This document shows, one piece after another, positions 12,357 through 24,589 of a DNA stretch of 64,000 nt. The stretch lies in contig LODT01000021.1 of NCBI GenBank assembly GCA_001606155.1, forward strand, positions 310,001-374,000. Direction: 5' to 3'. The DNA comes from Tieghemostelium lacteum. Its lineage: Eukaryota; Evosea; Eumycetozoa; Dictyosteliales; Raperosteliaceae. The position numbers and the translations under genes were made by a program. How positions within the stretch are numbered: position 1 is the stretch's first letter; each line of letters starts with the position of its first letter. Under the pieces are notes generated by a model. The model saw only the letters and a list, made by a program, of their open reading frames with translations, was not told the DNA's origin and ran no database searches.

Positions 12357-14591
12357 TTATTTTTTTAATTGAAGTCCTAATTCATTGAGTTCATTTTCAG
12401 TGACGTGACTAGGTGAATTTGTCATTAACTCTCTTCCTCCTGAGGTCTTGGGGAATGCAATGACATCACGAATGGAACTAGCACCCACTAATAAGGAAAC
12501 TAAACGATCGAAACCCAGTGCTATGCCACCATGTGGTGGTGCACCCATAGATAATGCAGTGAGAAGATGGTCAAAACGTTTGATTAAATGGTCTTCCAAA
12601 TTCAGCACCTTTTTAAGAACTTGCATTTGAACATTGGCATTATGTATACGGATACTTCCACCTCCCAATTCAATACCATTCAATACAATGTCATAGTGAA
12701 GTCCACGAATTTTCAAAAAATCAGATGGGGTGGAATCGTTTTTCAAAAGTAAATGAATGTCTTCTGGGTGTGGTGCTGTGAAGGGGTGGTGTGTTGAAAG
12801 TAACTTAGAACCTTCGTCCAAATAGGACTCTGGTGTAAATAATGGGAAATCAGTTACCCAGAGGAAATTGAATTGTTGTGGATCGAGTTTGAGTAACCCT
12901 TTCTTTTTCATTTGTTCTGCGGATTGTATACGAAGTTTACCTAACAAAGGTTCAACTACACATCTGGGACCTGCTGCAATGAGTAATACATCACCTTCTT
13001 TAACATTCATTCTCTTTGTTAAATTAGATTTCTCAGTTTCTGAGATGGATTTGGAAATCATACTCTTCCATTCCTGGTTAGGTCCTACTTTAACTATAAC
13101 AATTCCCGGTGAGTTTGGTACCATAGTTTGAGCGTCTTTTTGTAGAGCATCCCATTCCTTGCTTGTAAATGAATCTAAAACTTGAGGTAACTTAATGGCT
13201 TTAATCAAAGGTTTAGATTCTTCAAATCTATTAAAACCCATAGTTAAAGCCTGTTTGAATATCTTTATACCTGTTGACTCTGGGTTAAATATATCAGAGA
13301 TATCGTGGAGTTTAAGGTCGTATCTAGTATCAGGTTTATCAATTCCATAAGTTGACAGTACTTGTTTATAAGTTAGAAATGGGAAATCATAAGTTACATT
13401 AAAACCAGCTTCCTTCCACATGGATTTAACCAGAGACTCTATGAGTTTGTAAACCTGTTGACAATCTACAAAAGACATTTCCATATCAATCTGAGTGAAC
13501 TCAGGTTGTCTATCAGCTCTCAGATCCTCATCTCTATAACATCTAGCCAATTGAAAGTATCTATCAAGACCACCAACCATCAACAACTGTTTATATTGTT
13601 GAGGTGACTGAGGAAGTGAATAAAACTGTCCTTTGAATCTAGTAGGCACTAAATACTCTCTAGCACCTTCTGGAGTAGGTCTAAATAAAGTTGGAGTCTC
13701 AACCTCCACAAACCCATTTGAAACCAAATGATTTCTAGCATTCATAGCCACACGTGATCTCAATCTTATATTACTCTGAACCTGGTCTCTTCTTAAATCT
13801 ACATATCTATATTTCAACCGTTGTTCTTCAGTGACCTTCTCAGCATCATGCTCTATAGTAAAAGGCAAATCTACACAATCGTTCAATAGATAAATACTCT
13901 GTAACTGAATTTCAATTTCACCAGTCTTCATCTTTGCATTCACCATTTCCAAAGGTCTTGCAATAACTTTCCCACGAACACATACCACAGATTCCAATTT
14001 TATACTTTTTATAAACTGTTGATCAGTTACATCTTGTGACGATGGAACTGTTGATCTAAATTCCAAATTTGGGTCATCAAACGAACAATAAGTTTGAACC
14101 TTTCCATAGCCATCTCTAAGTACCAAAAATGCCTTATCACCTAGATCTCTAAGAGAATTAACCCAACCATAAATAACTACCTCTTTTCCAATATCAACTG
14201 ACCCTAAGTTTCCACAAGTATGTGTTCTAGGAATGATATTAAAATGACCAATATGTAAATCGGTTGATCCTCCTACTCCTCCTACAGTGGTACCACTAGA
14301 AGAACTAGTGTAGTTTCTAAAACTATTCATATATCCACTACCATAATACTGAGTGATATTAGTTATACTATGAAAATATCTAGAGGTTGATGAAAACAAT
14401 GAAATCTGATCATTTTTGAATAAATTAATTGAGTTGATACTGTCATTCTTTGATTTGGTGTTGGTTGGGGTAGTGTTAGTAATACCGTTGTTATTGTTGA
14501 TGTTTATTGATGTACTGAAAAGTTTAGTATTACAACCACTTTTGTTGAGATTCTGTCTGATTGCAGTTAAGTTTTTAATGTTTTTTAACAT
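12357..14591 (-). CDS. maspS: Mitochondrial aspartyl-tRNA synthetase
   Basis: A single-exon gene of 744 residues. It is the bacterial-type class II AspRS: an N-terminal anticodon-binding OB fold (..VVIYGWVNSLRDLGDKAF..), motif 1 (FVEVETPTLFRPTPEGARE), motif 2 region (YFQLARCYRDEDLRADRQPE) and motif 3 (GGIALGFDRLVSLLVG), with the GAD insertion between motifs 2 and 3. The first 110 or so residues are a low-acidity, Asn/Ser/Thr-rich extension starting MLKNIKNLTAIRQN, as expected for a mitochondrial import leader. It charges tRNA-Asp in the mitochondrion. The symbol follows Dictyostelium naming and is my inference. Confidence 0.92.
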   Translation of the reverse strand: MLKNIKNLTAIRQNLNKSGCNTKLFSTSININNNNGITNTTPTNTKSKNDSINSINLFKNDQISLFSSTSRYFHSITNITQYYGSGYMNSFRNYTSSSSGTTVGGVGGSTDLHIGHFNIIPRTHTCGNLGSVDIGKEVVIYGWVNSLRDLGDKAFLVLRDGYGKVQTYCSFDDPNLEFRSTVPSSQDVTDQQFIKSIKLESVVCVRGKVIARPLEMVNAKMKTGEIEIQLQSIYLLNDCVDLPFTIEHDAEKVTEEQRLKYRYVDLRRDQVQSNIRLRSRVAMNARNHLVSNGFVEVETPTLFRPTPEGAREYLVPTRFKGQFYSLPQSPQQYKQLLMVGGLDRYFQLARCYRDEDLRADRQPEFTQIDMEMSFVDCQQVYKLIESLVKSMWKEAGFNVTYDFPFLTYKQVLSTYGIDKPDTRYDLKLHDISDIFNPESTGIKIFKQALTMGFNRFEESKPLIKAIKLPQVLDSFTSKEWDALQKDAQTMVPNSPGIVIVKVGPNQEWKSMISKSISETEKSNLTKRMNVKEGDVLLIAAGPRCVVEPLLGKLRIQSAEQMKKKGLLKLDPQQFNFLWVTDFPLFTPESYLDEGSKLLSTHHPFTAPHPEDIHLLLKNDSTPSDFLKIRGLHYDIVLNGIELGGGSIRIHNANVQMQVLKKVLNLEDHLIKRFDHLLTALSMGAPPHGGIALGFDRLVSLLVGASSIRDVIAFPKTSGGRELMTNSPSHVTENELNELGLQLKK

Positions 14592-14880
14592 GTTTGGATA
14601 GGGGGTGATACTGTTAATTATTAATTTTTTTTAAATTGAATCACACACACACACTTTTTATATAAAAGTTATTTCATTGATTAACACACTAAACGAAGAA
14701 GATGTGTTTGGGGTTTGGTATAAAAAAAAAAAATGTTTGATGAGATGTATTCTAGATTTGATTTATCAGAAAACTACTAATGAGGTGTGTGGTATGGATA
14801 AATGGCAAAAATAAAAAAAAGTTTTTTCTGATTTTGTGGTTGAATTCATAGTAACTTTCATCATCACATCCGAATTTTAA

Positions 14881-14888
14881 GGGTGTGG
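14881..14888 (+). promoter_or_regulatory. G-box-like site (GGGTGTGG)
   Basis: GGGTGTGG matches the G/T-rich box bound in Dictyostelium by G-box-binding factor, which drives cAMP-induced genes after aggregation. It lies about 290 bases upstream of AspRS and 1.3 kb upstream of the seven-helix gene. Only the motif match is seen; binding is inference. Confidence 0.4.
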
Positions 14889-15144
14889 ATTTGTCAGCTT
14901 TTACTTATATGAATTGAATTGATTTAAAAAACCTCTTCCTTTTGAGGATGTGGAGTCGAAACAAAAAACTTAACAACATCAAAAGACGATTTAATTTTCA
15001 AATCACAAGATTTCTCACTCCAACACACCTTTTTTAAAATCAATCACACCAAATCCCTTAGGATAACAACTAAATTTATTTATGATAGAATGTCATAATC
15101 ACCCCCCTTTAAATGATTAAAAACATTTAAATTTTTATCGAAAA

Positions 15145-15154
15145 CCCACACCCC
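15145..15154 (-). promoter_or_regulatory. G-box-like site (GGGGTGTGGG on minus strand)
   Basis: CCCACACCCC on the plus strand reads GGGGTGTGGG on the minus strand, a near-ideal match to the G-box recognised by the dictyostelid G-box-binding factor. It lies about 1 kb upstream of the seven-helix gene start at 16176, and about 260 bases from the site at 14881, in opposite orientation. Confidence 0.45.
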
Positions 15155-16175
15155 TACCAATTATTTTAAGCACACTCACACCAAGCACCAAACACAAACA
15201 CTAAACACAATATTAACACATTGTGAATGTGTTTTGATATAAATTTGTGGTATTATTAGTGGTAGTCTTTCTCACTGGCAGTATATCTCTCGCACTGATT
15301 CTCCTATTAATTTTTATAGGTGTTGTTATTATAGTTAGTTAGTGGTGGTAGTGGTGTGTGTATAAATGTGGGAAGGGGGTAATTTTTAGAGTGGGTTTTA
15401 GCATTATTCCTAGGTCTACTAATAATATAGCACATGTAAATCACAAAATAAAACGCTGTATCTTTCTCATCAAGTTGATTGGAAGCTTCTCTATTAATAA
15501 AAAATGCAATACAAAAAAAGATAAAATTAAATAATTTTATTTTAAATTGAAAAGTTGGTGTTTGATCTAAAGAGATTATAATCACAAAGGAAAAACATAA
15601 AAGCAAATTAGAAAAGAAAACAACATTAAAAAACTCACCTACCAAAAAGAAACAAATAATAACATATTCCTTCCTCACCATTATTATTTACAACAACTAC
15701 TACTACTACTACTACACAACAATTGTTTTCAAATTTCAACCTAAATAATATTTTTTTTTAAACCTCCACACACACACATTCTTTCAATCTCTGTTGTTAA
15801 TTTGTTTTGTGATTTGTTTTTTTATTTTTTATTTTCAATTATAATATATTATATATTTGAAATTAAATATCTTCACTAGTTTATATCACCTACTACAATA
15901 GTTTTTTATTATTATTATTATTTATAATAAAATATCAAATTAATAACTTGGTATTTTTTATCTGTATTATTATTAAATTCAAAATATATATTAAATAATA
16001 TATATTTTCCCTCCTAAATTTTTATTGATCATCAATATCAAACAAATTGTATTTTTACATTTTATCGATTTAAATATAATTAATATTATACTTTTATAAC
16101 TTCAATTCTACAAATTATTTTTTTTTTTTTTGTAAATCAATATTTTATAACTAAATAAAAATAAATATATAAAAA

Positions 16176-17325
16176 ATGTCAGCGGTAGTTGGAGTTCCAT
16201 GTTATTGTGATCCAAGTAAGTTATCATCTCAAACTTTTGAAAATCCAAAGCCTTAGGTATTAATCAAAAATTTCTAAATTTGTAAATATTTCCAGGTATG
16301 GTATATATTGGATGCAATGAAAAAGCTTGTATGGCGATCGCAGCAATTTATTTGGTATTCTTTTTTGTACCATTATGTGTTACAGTTTATCGTTTAGTTA
16401 CAATTAAAAAGAAAAGAGATAATTCATGGTCATTGGTATCACATATACTGATTATGATTTGTTGTGTTCTTAGAATAGTACGTTCAGGATGTCTTTTAGC
16501 AAAAGTTTGGAATATCACCGGTATGGCATTCCTTTTCCTCATTCCTATTGGATTCTTAATTTGTTCATATTTCAGTACATTATTCGTATGGATTAAAATT
16601 ATACATCATGTCAATTTCAGTAAATTTGTTGAAAAAGTATTCCCATTCCTTGGTAAAACTACTATTGTAGCTCAATTCATTTTAATGGTACTTCTATTTA
16701 TTGGTTCTTTCGTTTATTGGTCATTCTATGCTACCAATGCAATTTTAGGTTTTTATTTATTCTCTGGAGCGTATGTATTAACATTAATTTGAATATTCAT
16801 CTTATTTTTCATTGTTATTAATTGTAAAATTCAATTATTTGAAAATTTTAATTTATAAATAGTGTTGGATTTGGTATTTTTGGAAGAATGATTTGGAGAG
16901 AATATAAAGATGTTTCAAATAAGGATTGTGGTGTGTTTAGTGATAGTACACATGCCAAAATTCAAAAAGTTACCAAATTATCAGCAGCTGCTATTCTTGT
17001 TAGTGCCTTAACATTTGGATTAATAGTTTGGTCATTTATTAAACCAATTATGCCAGTTGAAACTGTTATTGCATTCAGTTTTATTGGTAGAAGTATAGAA
17101 GTACTATGGATTGCATCTATGCTTTTCATTCTATCACCATCACTCCAAACTTGGAATCACAATTCACAAAGAATGTCAAGTGGTGCTGAACATTTTGACG
17201 ACCTTTCTGATTCAAGTATCGACATTGAAAATGAAAAAGAAATGCCAAGTCAAACTCCAATGGAAGTTCAAGCTAAATCTACTGAATCGGTTGGTGGATC
17301 TGATATAATAAAAAAACAAAATTAA
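16176..17325 (+). CDS. Seven-helix membrane protein, possibly TOM1/THH1-like
   Basis: Three exons, 16176-16215, 16296-16770 and 16863-17325, give 325 residues. Exon 1 encodes only MSAVVGVPCYCDP plus one base. I count about seven hydrophobic helices, e.g. AAIYLVFFFVPLCVTVY, IGFLICSYFSTLFVWI and FILMVLLFIGSFVYW, with short positively charged loops and a hydrophilic, acidic C-terminal tail of about 65 residues rich in Ser and Glu. The layout is receptor-like. The helix 4-6 region recalls the plant TOM1/TOM3/THH1 domain found in some dictyostelid proteins, but I cannot confirm this by eye. It sits downstream of a long spacer with G-box-like sites. Confidence 0.8.
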
Positions 17326-17682
17326 TAACAAATATAATAATAATATAAATAATAATAATAATAACATTAAAAACAAACTTTAAAACAATAATGACAATAC
17401 AAAAACACTTACAAACAACTCTCAACTTTCTGACAAACTACTATTAAAAACAATAACCTTAGATATTAATAAGAATTAAATTTTAATTTTAAAAAGGTAG
17501 ATACAATCTACCTACCTACAAATACTAAAATAATAAATGGAAAATGATGAAACACTTGATCATTTTCTAAAACAATTGTATATTTATAATGATATTAACA
17601 TTTTCATGGTTGGTTTAATATAAACTTTATTATTCAATGTTGTTAAACTTGTAATAATACTATACTTTGAGTGTTGATAATA
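17326..17682. other. Convergent 3' spacer, nothing seen
   Basis: AT-rich sequence between two genes that end toward each other, with AATAAT/AATAAA-like words that could serve polyadenylation on either strand. I see no open frame or RNA-like structure. Confidence 0.4.
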
Positions 17683-18865
17683 TTATTGATTTTCTTTCAT
17701 AAATTTATCCATAAATGAAACTAATTGATTTGTTGCGTCAATAGTTACTGCATTGTATAGTGATGCTCTTAGACCTCCAACGGATCTATGACCTTTAATA
17801 TCAGTTATATTATGTTTTTCAGCTTCTTTTGCAAATTTATCTTCAAGTTCAGGATTATCCTTAATTCTGAAAACTACATTCATTTTTGACCTATATTTTG
17901 GATCAATTTTACATGTATAGAATCCATTAGAATTGTCAATGAATGAATATAATGTATCTGCTTTAATTTTATTTCTTCTCTCCATTTCCTTAATTCCTCC
18001 TTGTTTAATAATCCATTTTAGAATCAATCCTGTAACATATATACTGTTATTTTTAAATGTTAGTATATTTCATATTTAATAGAATATAGAAATAACCCTA
18101 CTTAAATGTTGGTGGAGTATTATCAAGAGAATTCATTTGACTCTTTTTTGAAAAGTTAAATACACTAGGTACATTAGATTTAGTTTTGGATAAGAGTGTA
18201 TTCTTTATAATGACAATGGTAATACCTGAGATTCCTGCATTCTTTTGAGCACCTGCAAATACCAAATCATATCTTGAGATATCAACAGAACGTGAAAGGA
18301 AATTGGAAGACATATCACAGACAATAGGAACACCTTTACTAGAGAGTACTGAAGTTATATCATCACCAGGGAACTCAATTCCATGTATAGTCTCATTGTC
18401 ACAGTATTGTATATATGCAGGATGCTCTGAGAACTTCCATTCCTGAGCAGGTAAAACTGTATGAAATTTCTGAGGTTCCATATCAACTACTTTATTTGCT
18501 TTACAGTAGAGTTTACCCTCTTGAAATGCTGATTTTGACCAAGAACCAGTTACTATATAATCAACAACATCGTTTTCATCTTTACACAAGTTCATAGGTA
18601 TACCAGCAAACAGTGAAGATGCACCACCTTGTAGAAATAGAATATCGTATTCTTTAGGTATAGTCAATAGTGTTCTTAAATCATTTTTTGCATCTTCCAA
18701 TACTGTCTCAAACTCTTTTCCTCTGTGACTGAGTTCCATTATGCTCTTTCCTGTTCCTTTGAAATTTAATAACTCTTTTTGTGCTTGTTCCAGTACCTCT
18801 ACTGGTAACATTCCTGGTCCAGCTCCAAAATTCAATGCTCTTTGAGACTGAGTTGAACTTGACAT
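17683..18865 (-). CDS. serC: Phosphoserine aminotransferase
   Basis: Two exons on the minus strand, 18865-18102 and 18043-17683, separated by a 58-base intron; the join reads ..TPPTF|NIYVTGLILKW.., matching the family, and gives 374 residues (usual size about 360-370). It is a class V PLP-dependent aminotransferase. FNFGAGP-type start (ALNFGAGPGMLP), HRGKEF, LQGGASSLF and the PLP lysine in FAGAQKNAG are all present, as are C-terminal RSVGGLRASLYNA substrate-binding residues. It converts 3-phosphohydroxypyruvate and glutamate to phosphoserine in serine synthesis, in the cytosol. Confidence 0.95.
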
Positions 18866-19318
18866 TTTCCGACAAAACTAATGTTCAAAATTCCTATGAA
18901 AAAATTTTATAAACAATAAAAGAAATTATAAAAAATTCACTTGTGTTTTAATTAAATATCAAAATGGGGTTAATTTCCCAAAATATCTATATTATTTATA
19001 TACACCCACAAATTTGTTTTAAAATAAATAAATTGCAACATCTAATGTTTAATTTTGTCATTTAATATGATTGATTAGGTAATAAATCTGAAGATGGTAA
19101 ATAATGGTTCTATTTAATATAGCCCTGGTAATATGCGTGATGGAATATTCGATAGAATTAATAAATTCAATTAAAAAATATTGATATTGTAATTAATTCA
19201 TTGAAACGCGAAAAGGTTAAAAAATAAAAATTAGGTGTTAGGTTTTTATAAAATGCAATTGCTTTCTTATTTTTTTTTCATTAATTTTTGACAAAAACAA
19301 TCAATCTTATAAGATAAA
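18866..19318. other. Divergent promoter spacer
   Basis: A 453-base AT-rich spacer between the divergent starts of phosphoserine aminotransferase and the phospholipase D gene. T-runs precede both starts. I see no other gene or repeat. Confidence 0.4.
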
Positions 19319-20350
19319 ATGCAAAAAACCACATCTGTATTTAAACATGGAAAATATGTTAATCCATTCCAAACTGAAAATAAAGGAATTAAAGATATGT
19401 TCAGTTATCTATGGAATAGAAAGAAAGTTGTACCATTAACAGAACATGAGAGAACTGAAGTACATGGTGTTATACCATTGAATAAAGATAAGATATTGTC
19501 ACCTTATGATCACAAGACAACAGTAAGACAAACTTGGTTAGGACATGCAACTGTTTTGGTTCAGATGGAAGGTGTAACATTTATAACTGATCCTATTTGG
19601 GCTAAACATTGTACACCTTTGAATATACCTATGGGACCACACAGAATCAATGATCCACCTTGTAAGATCTCAGAATTACCTCCCATTGACTTTATATTGA
19701 TATCACATAACCACTATGACCATTTGGATTACGAATCTGTCAAACATCTTGCACCTAAAGTTAAAACCATTTTTGTTCCAAAAGGTTTAAAAAAATGGTT
19801 TACAGATAATAATATGGACAATGTCGTAGAATTGGATTGGTATGAAGAGTTTGTCTATAATGATTTAGTATTAGTACCTACACCAGCACATCACTATTCA
19901 CAGAGAACTGCTCTAGATAGATTTGCAGTTTTATGGGCATCTTGGTGTGTCATTGGTAAACAAAAGAGATTCTTCTTCTCAGGTGACACAGCCTATTGTA
20001 ATGTATTCAAAGAAATTGGTCACCATTACGGACCATTCGATGCCTCAGCTATAGCCATCGGTGCCTATGACCGTAATAGAAAGTTTATGTCATGTTTCCA
20101 TGTAGATGTACCTGAAGCCGTACAAATGCACATTGATCTCAAATCCAAAAGATCATTGGGTATACATTGGGGTACCTATATCCTCAGTGATGAACCCATC
20201 CTAGAACCACCAACTTTACTTAAACTAATCTCCAAAGAAAAATCACTACAAGAAAATGAATTCTATACATCCAAAATTGGTGAAACCATTGATCTTGTTG
20301 ATGCCAATCCCTCTGAAAATGTACATATACCCAACACTAACAATAATTAA
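19319..20350 (+). CDS. NAPE-hydrolysing phospholipase D-like metallo-beta-lactamase protein
   Basis: A single-exon gene of 343 residues. It has the zinc-binding HNHYDH motif (HxHxDH, about residue 130), a downstream His in PTPAHHYSQR, the metal-bridging Asp in SGDTAY, and a final His in GIHWGTY. TWLGHATVLVQMEG near residue 70 is typical of the NAPE-PLD branch. The family releases N-acylethanolamines from N-acylphosphatidylethanolamine at membranes. Length is close to the animal enzyme without its N-terminal extension. There is no signal peptide. Substrate assignment rests on family similarity. Confidence 0.88.
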   Translation: MQKTTSVFKHGKYVNPFQTENKGIKDMFSYLWNRKKVVPLTEHERTEVHGVIPLNKDKILSPYDHKTTVRQTWLGHATVLVQMEGVTFITDPIWAKHCTPLNIPMGPHRINDPPCKISELPPIDFILISHNHYDHLDYESVKHLAPKVKTIFVPKGLKKWFTDNNMDNVVELDWYEEFVYNDLVLVPTPAHHYSQRTALDRFAVLWASWCVIGKQKRFFFSGDTAYCNVFKEIGHHYGPFDASAIAIGAYDRNRKFMSCFHVDVPEAVQMHIDLKSKRSLGIHWGTYILSDEPILEPPTLLKLISKEKSLQENEFYTSKIGETIDLVDANPSENVHIPNTNNN

Positions 20351-21830
<1,480 letters not shown>

Positions 21831-21999
21831 ACAAACAAATAAATGTAGATTTTATTATCCATTTTTTGTATTTTTAAAAATATATACCTTCTTCTTTATC
21901 TTTTGTTTTTTGTAGAACTTCTCTAAACATTATCTTTTTTTTTAAAAATTTAATTCATTTTTTTTTTTTTCATTTACCTATTTCAAAACATCATCAAAA

Positions 22000-23000
22000 A
22001 TGATTTCCAATGGATTAAAGAGATTTTCATCAGTTTTGATTAATAATACTTCTAGATATTGTAATTATATACTTTAGTTTAGTTTAGTATAACACTGTAA
22101 TTGTACGAAGATAAACTAACATTTTAGGTAACAATAGATTCAACATCAACTGCACCAAAAGTTCCAACTGCTGAAAAAAAAAGATCACAGTAATTATTAT
22201 AGATAGGAGGATAGGAAGATGAGGATTTAGGGATTTTAGAGGATATTAACAGGATGTTTATAAATAATATATATATAGTTGTATCATTTAATATTTATCG
22301 TTATAATGAAGAACAATCAGGTAAACCATATGTTCAAACTTATAAATTAAATTTAAAGGAATGTGGACCAATGGTTTTGGATGCACTTTTGGAGATTAAA
22401 AATAAACAAGATGCTACATTGACATTGAGAAGATCATGTAGAGAAGGTATTTGTGGAAGTTGTGCTATGAATATTTCAGGTACCAACTCATTAGCATGTA
22501 CAACAAAGATTACAGATGTAATATCAGGTGAGACTGTTAAAGTTTATCCACTACCACATATGCATGTTGTAAGAGATTTGGTACCAGATCTCACACATTT
22601 CTACAAACAACATAAATCCATTAAACCATGGTTGGAACCAGCAGCAGATGCTCCAACTTATAATGGAAAAGAGTTATTACAATCCAAAGAAAACAGACAG
22701 AAATTGGATGGTCTCTATGAATGTATTCTATGTGCATGTTGTTCAACTTCTTGTCCAAGTTATTGGTGGTCTGAAGGTGGTGACGGAGGTTACCTCGGTC
22801 CAGCTGTCTTATTGCAAGCTTATCGTTGGATTGCTGACTCTCGTGATTCAATCACCAAAGAAAGATTGGCATTACTCTCTGATGACAACATGAAAGTTTA
22901 CAAATGTCACACCATTATGAATTGCACTAGAGTTTGTCCAAAACATTTAAATCCAGCTTTAGCTATTGCTAAAATTAAACATTTATTAAATGTTAATTAA
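22000..23000 (+). CDS. sdhB: Succinate dehydrogenase iron-sulfur subunit
   Basis: Three exons, 22000-22060, 22138-22189 and 22253-23000, give 286 residues. The mature protein is clear: a plant-type ferredoxin domain with [13 protein letters not shown] for the 2Fe-2S cluster, then [16 protein letters not shown] and [12 protein letters not shown] for the 4Fe-4S and 3Fe-4S clusters. It is the electron-transfer subunit of respiratory complex II. The leader ([16 protein letters not shown]) suits mitochondrial import. The exon 2/3 join is the uncertain part: the only phase-correct acceptor I find (22252) adds about 11 hydrophobic residues ([10 protein letters not shown]) before the conserved FNIYRYNEE. 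Confidence 0.93.
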
Positions 23001-23145
23001 CAACCTTCTCAAAAAAAAAGGGAATATAGAAACCATTAAATCACCACAATAATAATAAAAAAAATAGTTAAAAAAAAAGGTATAATGAACAGTATATATT
23101 ATAACTACAGGTGTAAAGAAGTAAAATAGTGTATATCTGTATATT

Positions 23146-24255
23146 TTATTGACTAAAGGAATTATTGGTATCATAGTAAAGAGATTCAGTTACTGAAGAG
23201 TTCATACTGGTTGAAGTTGAAGGTGATTGATTTGTGGTAGTAGTGGAGTTTTGTATATTGGTTGATTGTGTTGTCGTGGTGGTTGTAGTTTGAGTTGTAG
23301 TACTACTATTACTACTGTTAGTTTGTAGTGGTAATTGAGGATTATTAATGAATGATATTCTTGGTTGATTTTTATTTACACCCAACACTACTGAATCCAT
23401 AATTGAATCATTCATATTGGTTTGATCTGAACTATTGTTTGGTTGTGTCATATATACAGATTCTGAGAAATTACTATAGTGTGGATAGAATTTATCACTA
23501 TTGTTACTATTATTATTGTTAGAGTTGGTATTGCTGTTTTCATATAGGTCACTGTCGTCTTCTACAATTGTATTTATATTACTATTATTATTATTATTAT
23601 TAATATTATTGTTTGGAGTTGAGGTGACATTATTACCATTTATAATCTTATTGGCAGTATTATTTGGTCCAAAACTACCAGAATGATGGTAATATTTATG
23701 TATATTACTAAATGTCATTGGTGTTTTGTTTTCATTAAGTGGTGCGGTATTATATGGATTACTGTTATTATTTACTTTAGTGCTATTGTTATTGTTATTT
23801 GTGGTAGTTGTTGAGGTGGTGGAAACTGGACGTTGTGAATATACAGGTGGTGATTGTGAAAGGTTATTATTCTGTTTATTATTTATAGAGGATGATAATG
23901 GTTGTTGTTGTTGCTGTTGCTGTTGCTGTTGCTGTTGTTGTTGTTGTTGGGGTTTATAATATTTATCTTTAACATCAATTACAGATGCTGAAGTAGAGGT
24001 ATATAGACTATCACTGTAGTTTGTAGTCTCAAGTCTAACAACATTTGGTGGATTATATGTATCAACTTTTGTATTATCCAATACTATAGTTAATTTTATA
24101 AAAATTAGTGTATTAGGATGACTAATGTTTAAATTTAACATTTATTTGAACATACCAGATGTGCTTATATAGTCATCGTATTCTTGGTCATATATAAAAG
24201 GATCATAGGGTGTATGTGATCTCTTTACACAACATGAACAAAGAACATTACCCAT
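23146..24255 (-). CDS. Low-complexity protein with predicted N-myristoyl/palmitoyl anchor
   Basis: Two exons on the minus strand, 24255-24156 and 24083-23146, give 345 residues. The start MGNVLCSCC fits N-myristoylation of Gly2 followed by palmitoylation of nearby Cys, which would tether the protein to a membrane. The rest is disordered: a poly-Gln run, Asn runs, and Ser/Thr-rich stretches, with scattered Tyr motifs (e.g. YDPFIYDQEYDDY, DLYENS). I recognise no domain. The first exon carries the only ordered-looking segment. Lipid modification is predicted from the motif only. Confidence 0.75.
23900..23950 (-). repeat. CAA/CAG tract encoding poly-Gln
   Basis: A trinucleotide run encoding about 17 Gln in the lipid-anchor candidate protein. 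CAG codons interrupt the CAA run regularly. Confidence 0.85.
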
Positions 24256-24589
24256 GATGTTATATTGAAAAATGTGCTATTTATAATAATTTTTAAAATA
24301 ATCTCCGATAGTTTACTGTTTCTATATTCTTGCTATTTGCAAATCTCAAAAAAAAATTAAAAAGAAAAAATTTACAAAATTAATGTATATATATATTAAT
24401 TATATATAGGTTTGAAAAATAAATAAATAAAAAGTAATAAAAAAATAAAAATGGGAAAAATATTTAATATAAACTCAGGAGTGCGTGGTAGTGAGTGGTT
24501 TTTTTATTTTTTTTTTTTATTTTTTATTTTTTTTTATTTATTTGAATTTGTGATCAAGAAGCTATAATTTCATTGAATTTCCAAAAAAT
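24256..24589. other. AT-rich spacer, nothing seen
   Basis: This 334-base stretch upstream of the low-complexity protein gene and downstream of F-box copy B is almost pure A/T, with long T runs near 24500-24540. No frame or structured element is visible. Confidence 0.4.

Larger units (their letters stand above)
14592..16175. other. Long divergent intergenic region, CACACC-rich
   Basis: A 1.6 kb spacer between the divergently transcribed AspRS and seven-helix gene. Apart from T-runs and short CA repeats it holds many CACACC/GGTGTG words between about 14870 and 15240, including two strong G-box-like sites listed separately. A minus-strand open frame of 124 codons at 15681-15307 is mostly hydrophobic low-complexity sequence and I do not accept it as a gene. 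Long upstream regions are unusual in this otherwise compact window and suggest regulated expression of one of the flanking genes. Confidence 0.5.

Noticed and set aside
14416-14601. Plus-strand open frame across the AspRS leader
   Set aside because: Antisense to the Asn/Thr-rich leader and purely hydrophobic low complexity.
23501-23959. Plus-strand poly-Leu and poly-Cys frames
   Set aside because: Complement of Asn and Gln repeats in the low-complexity protein.
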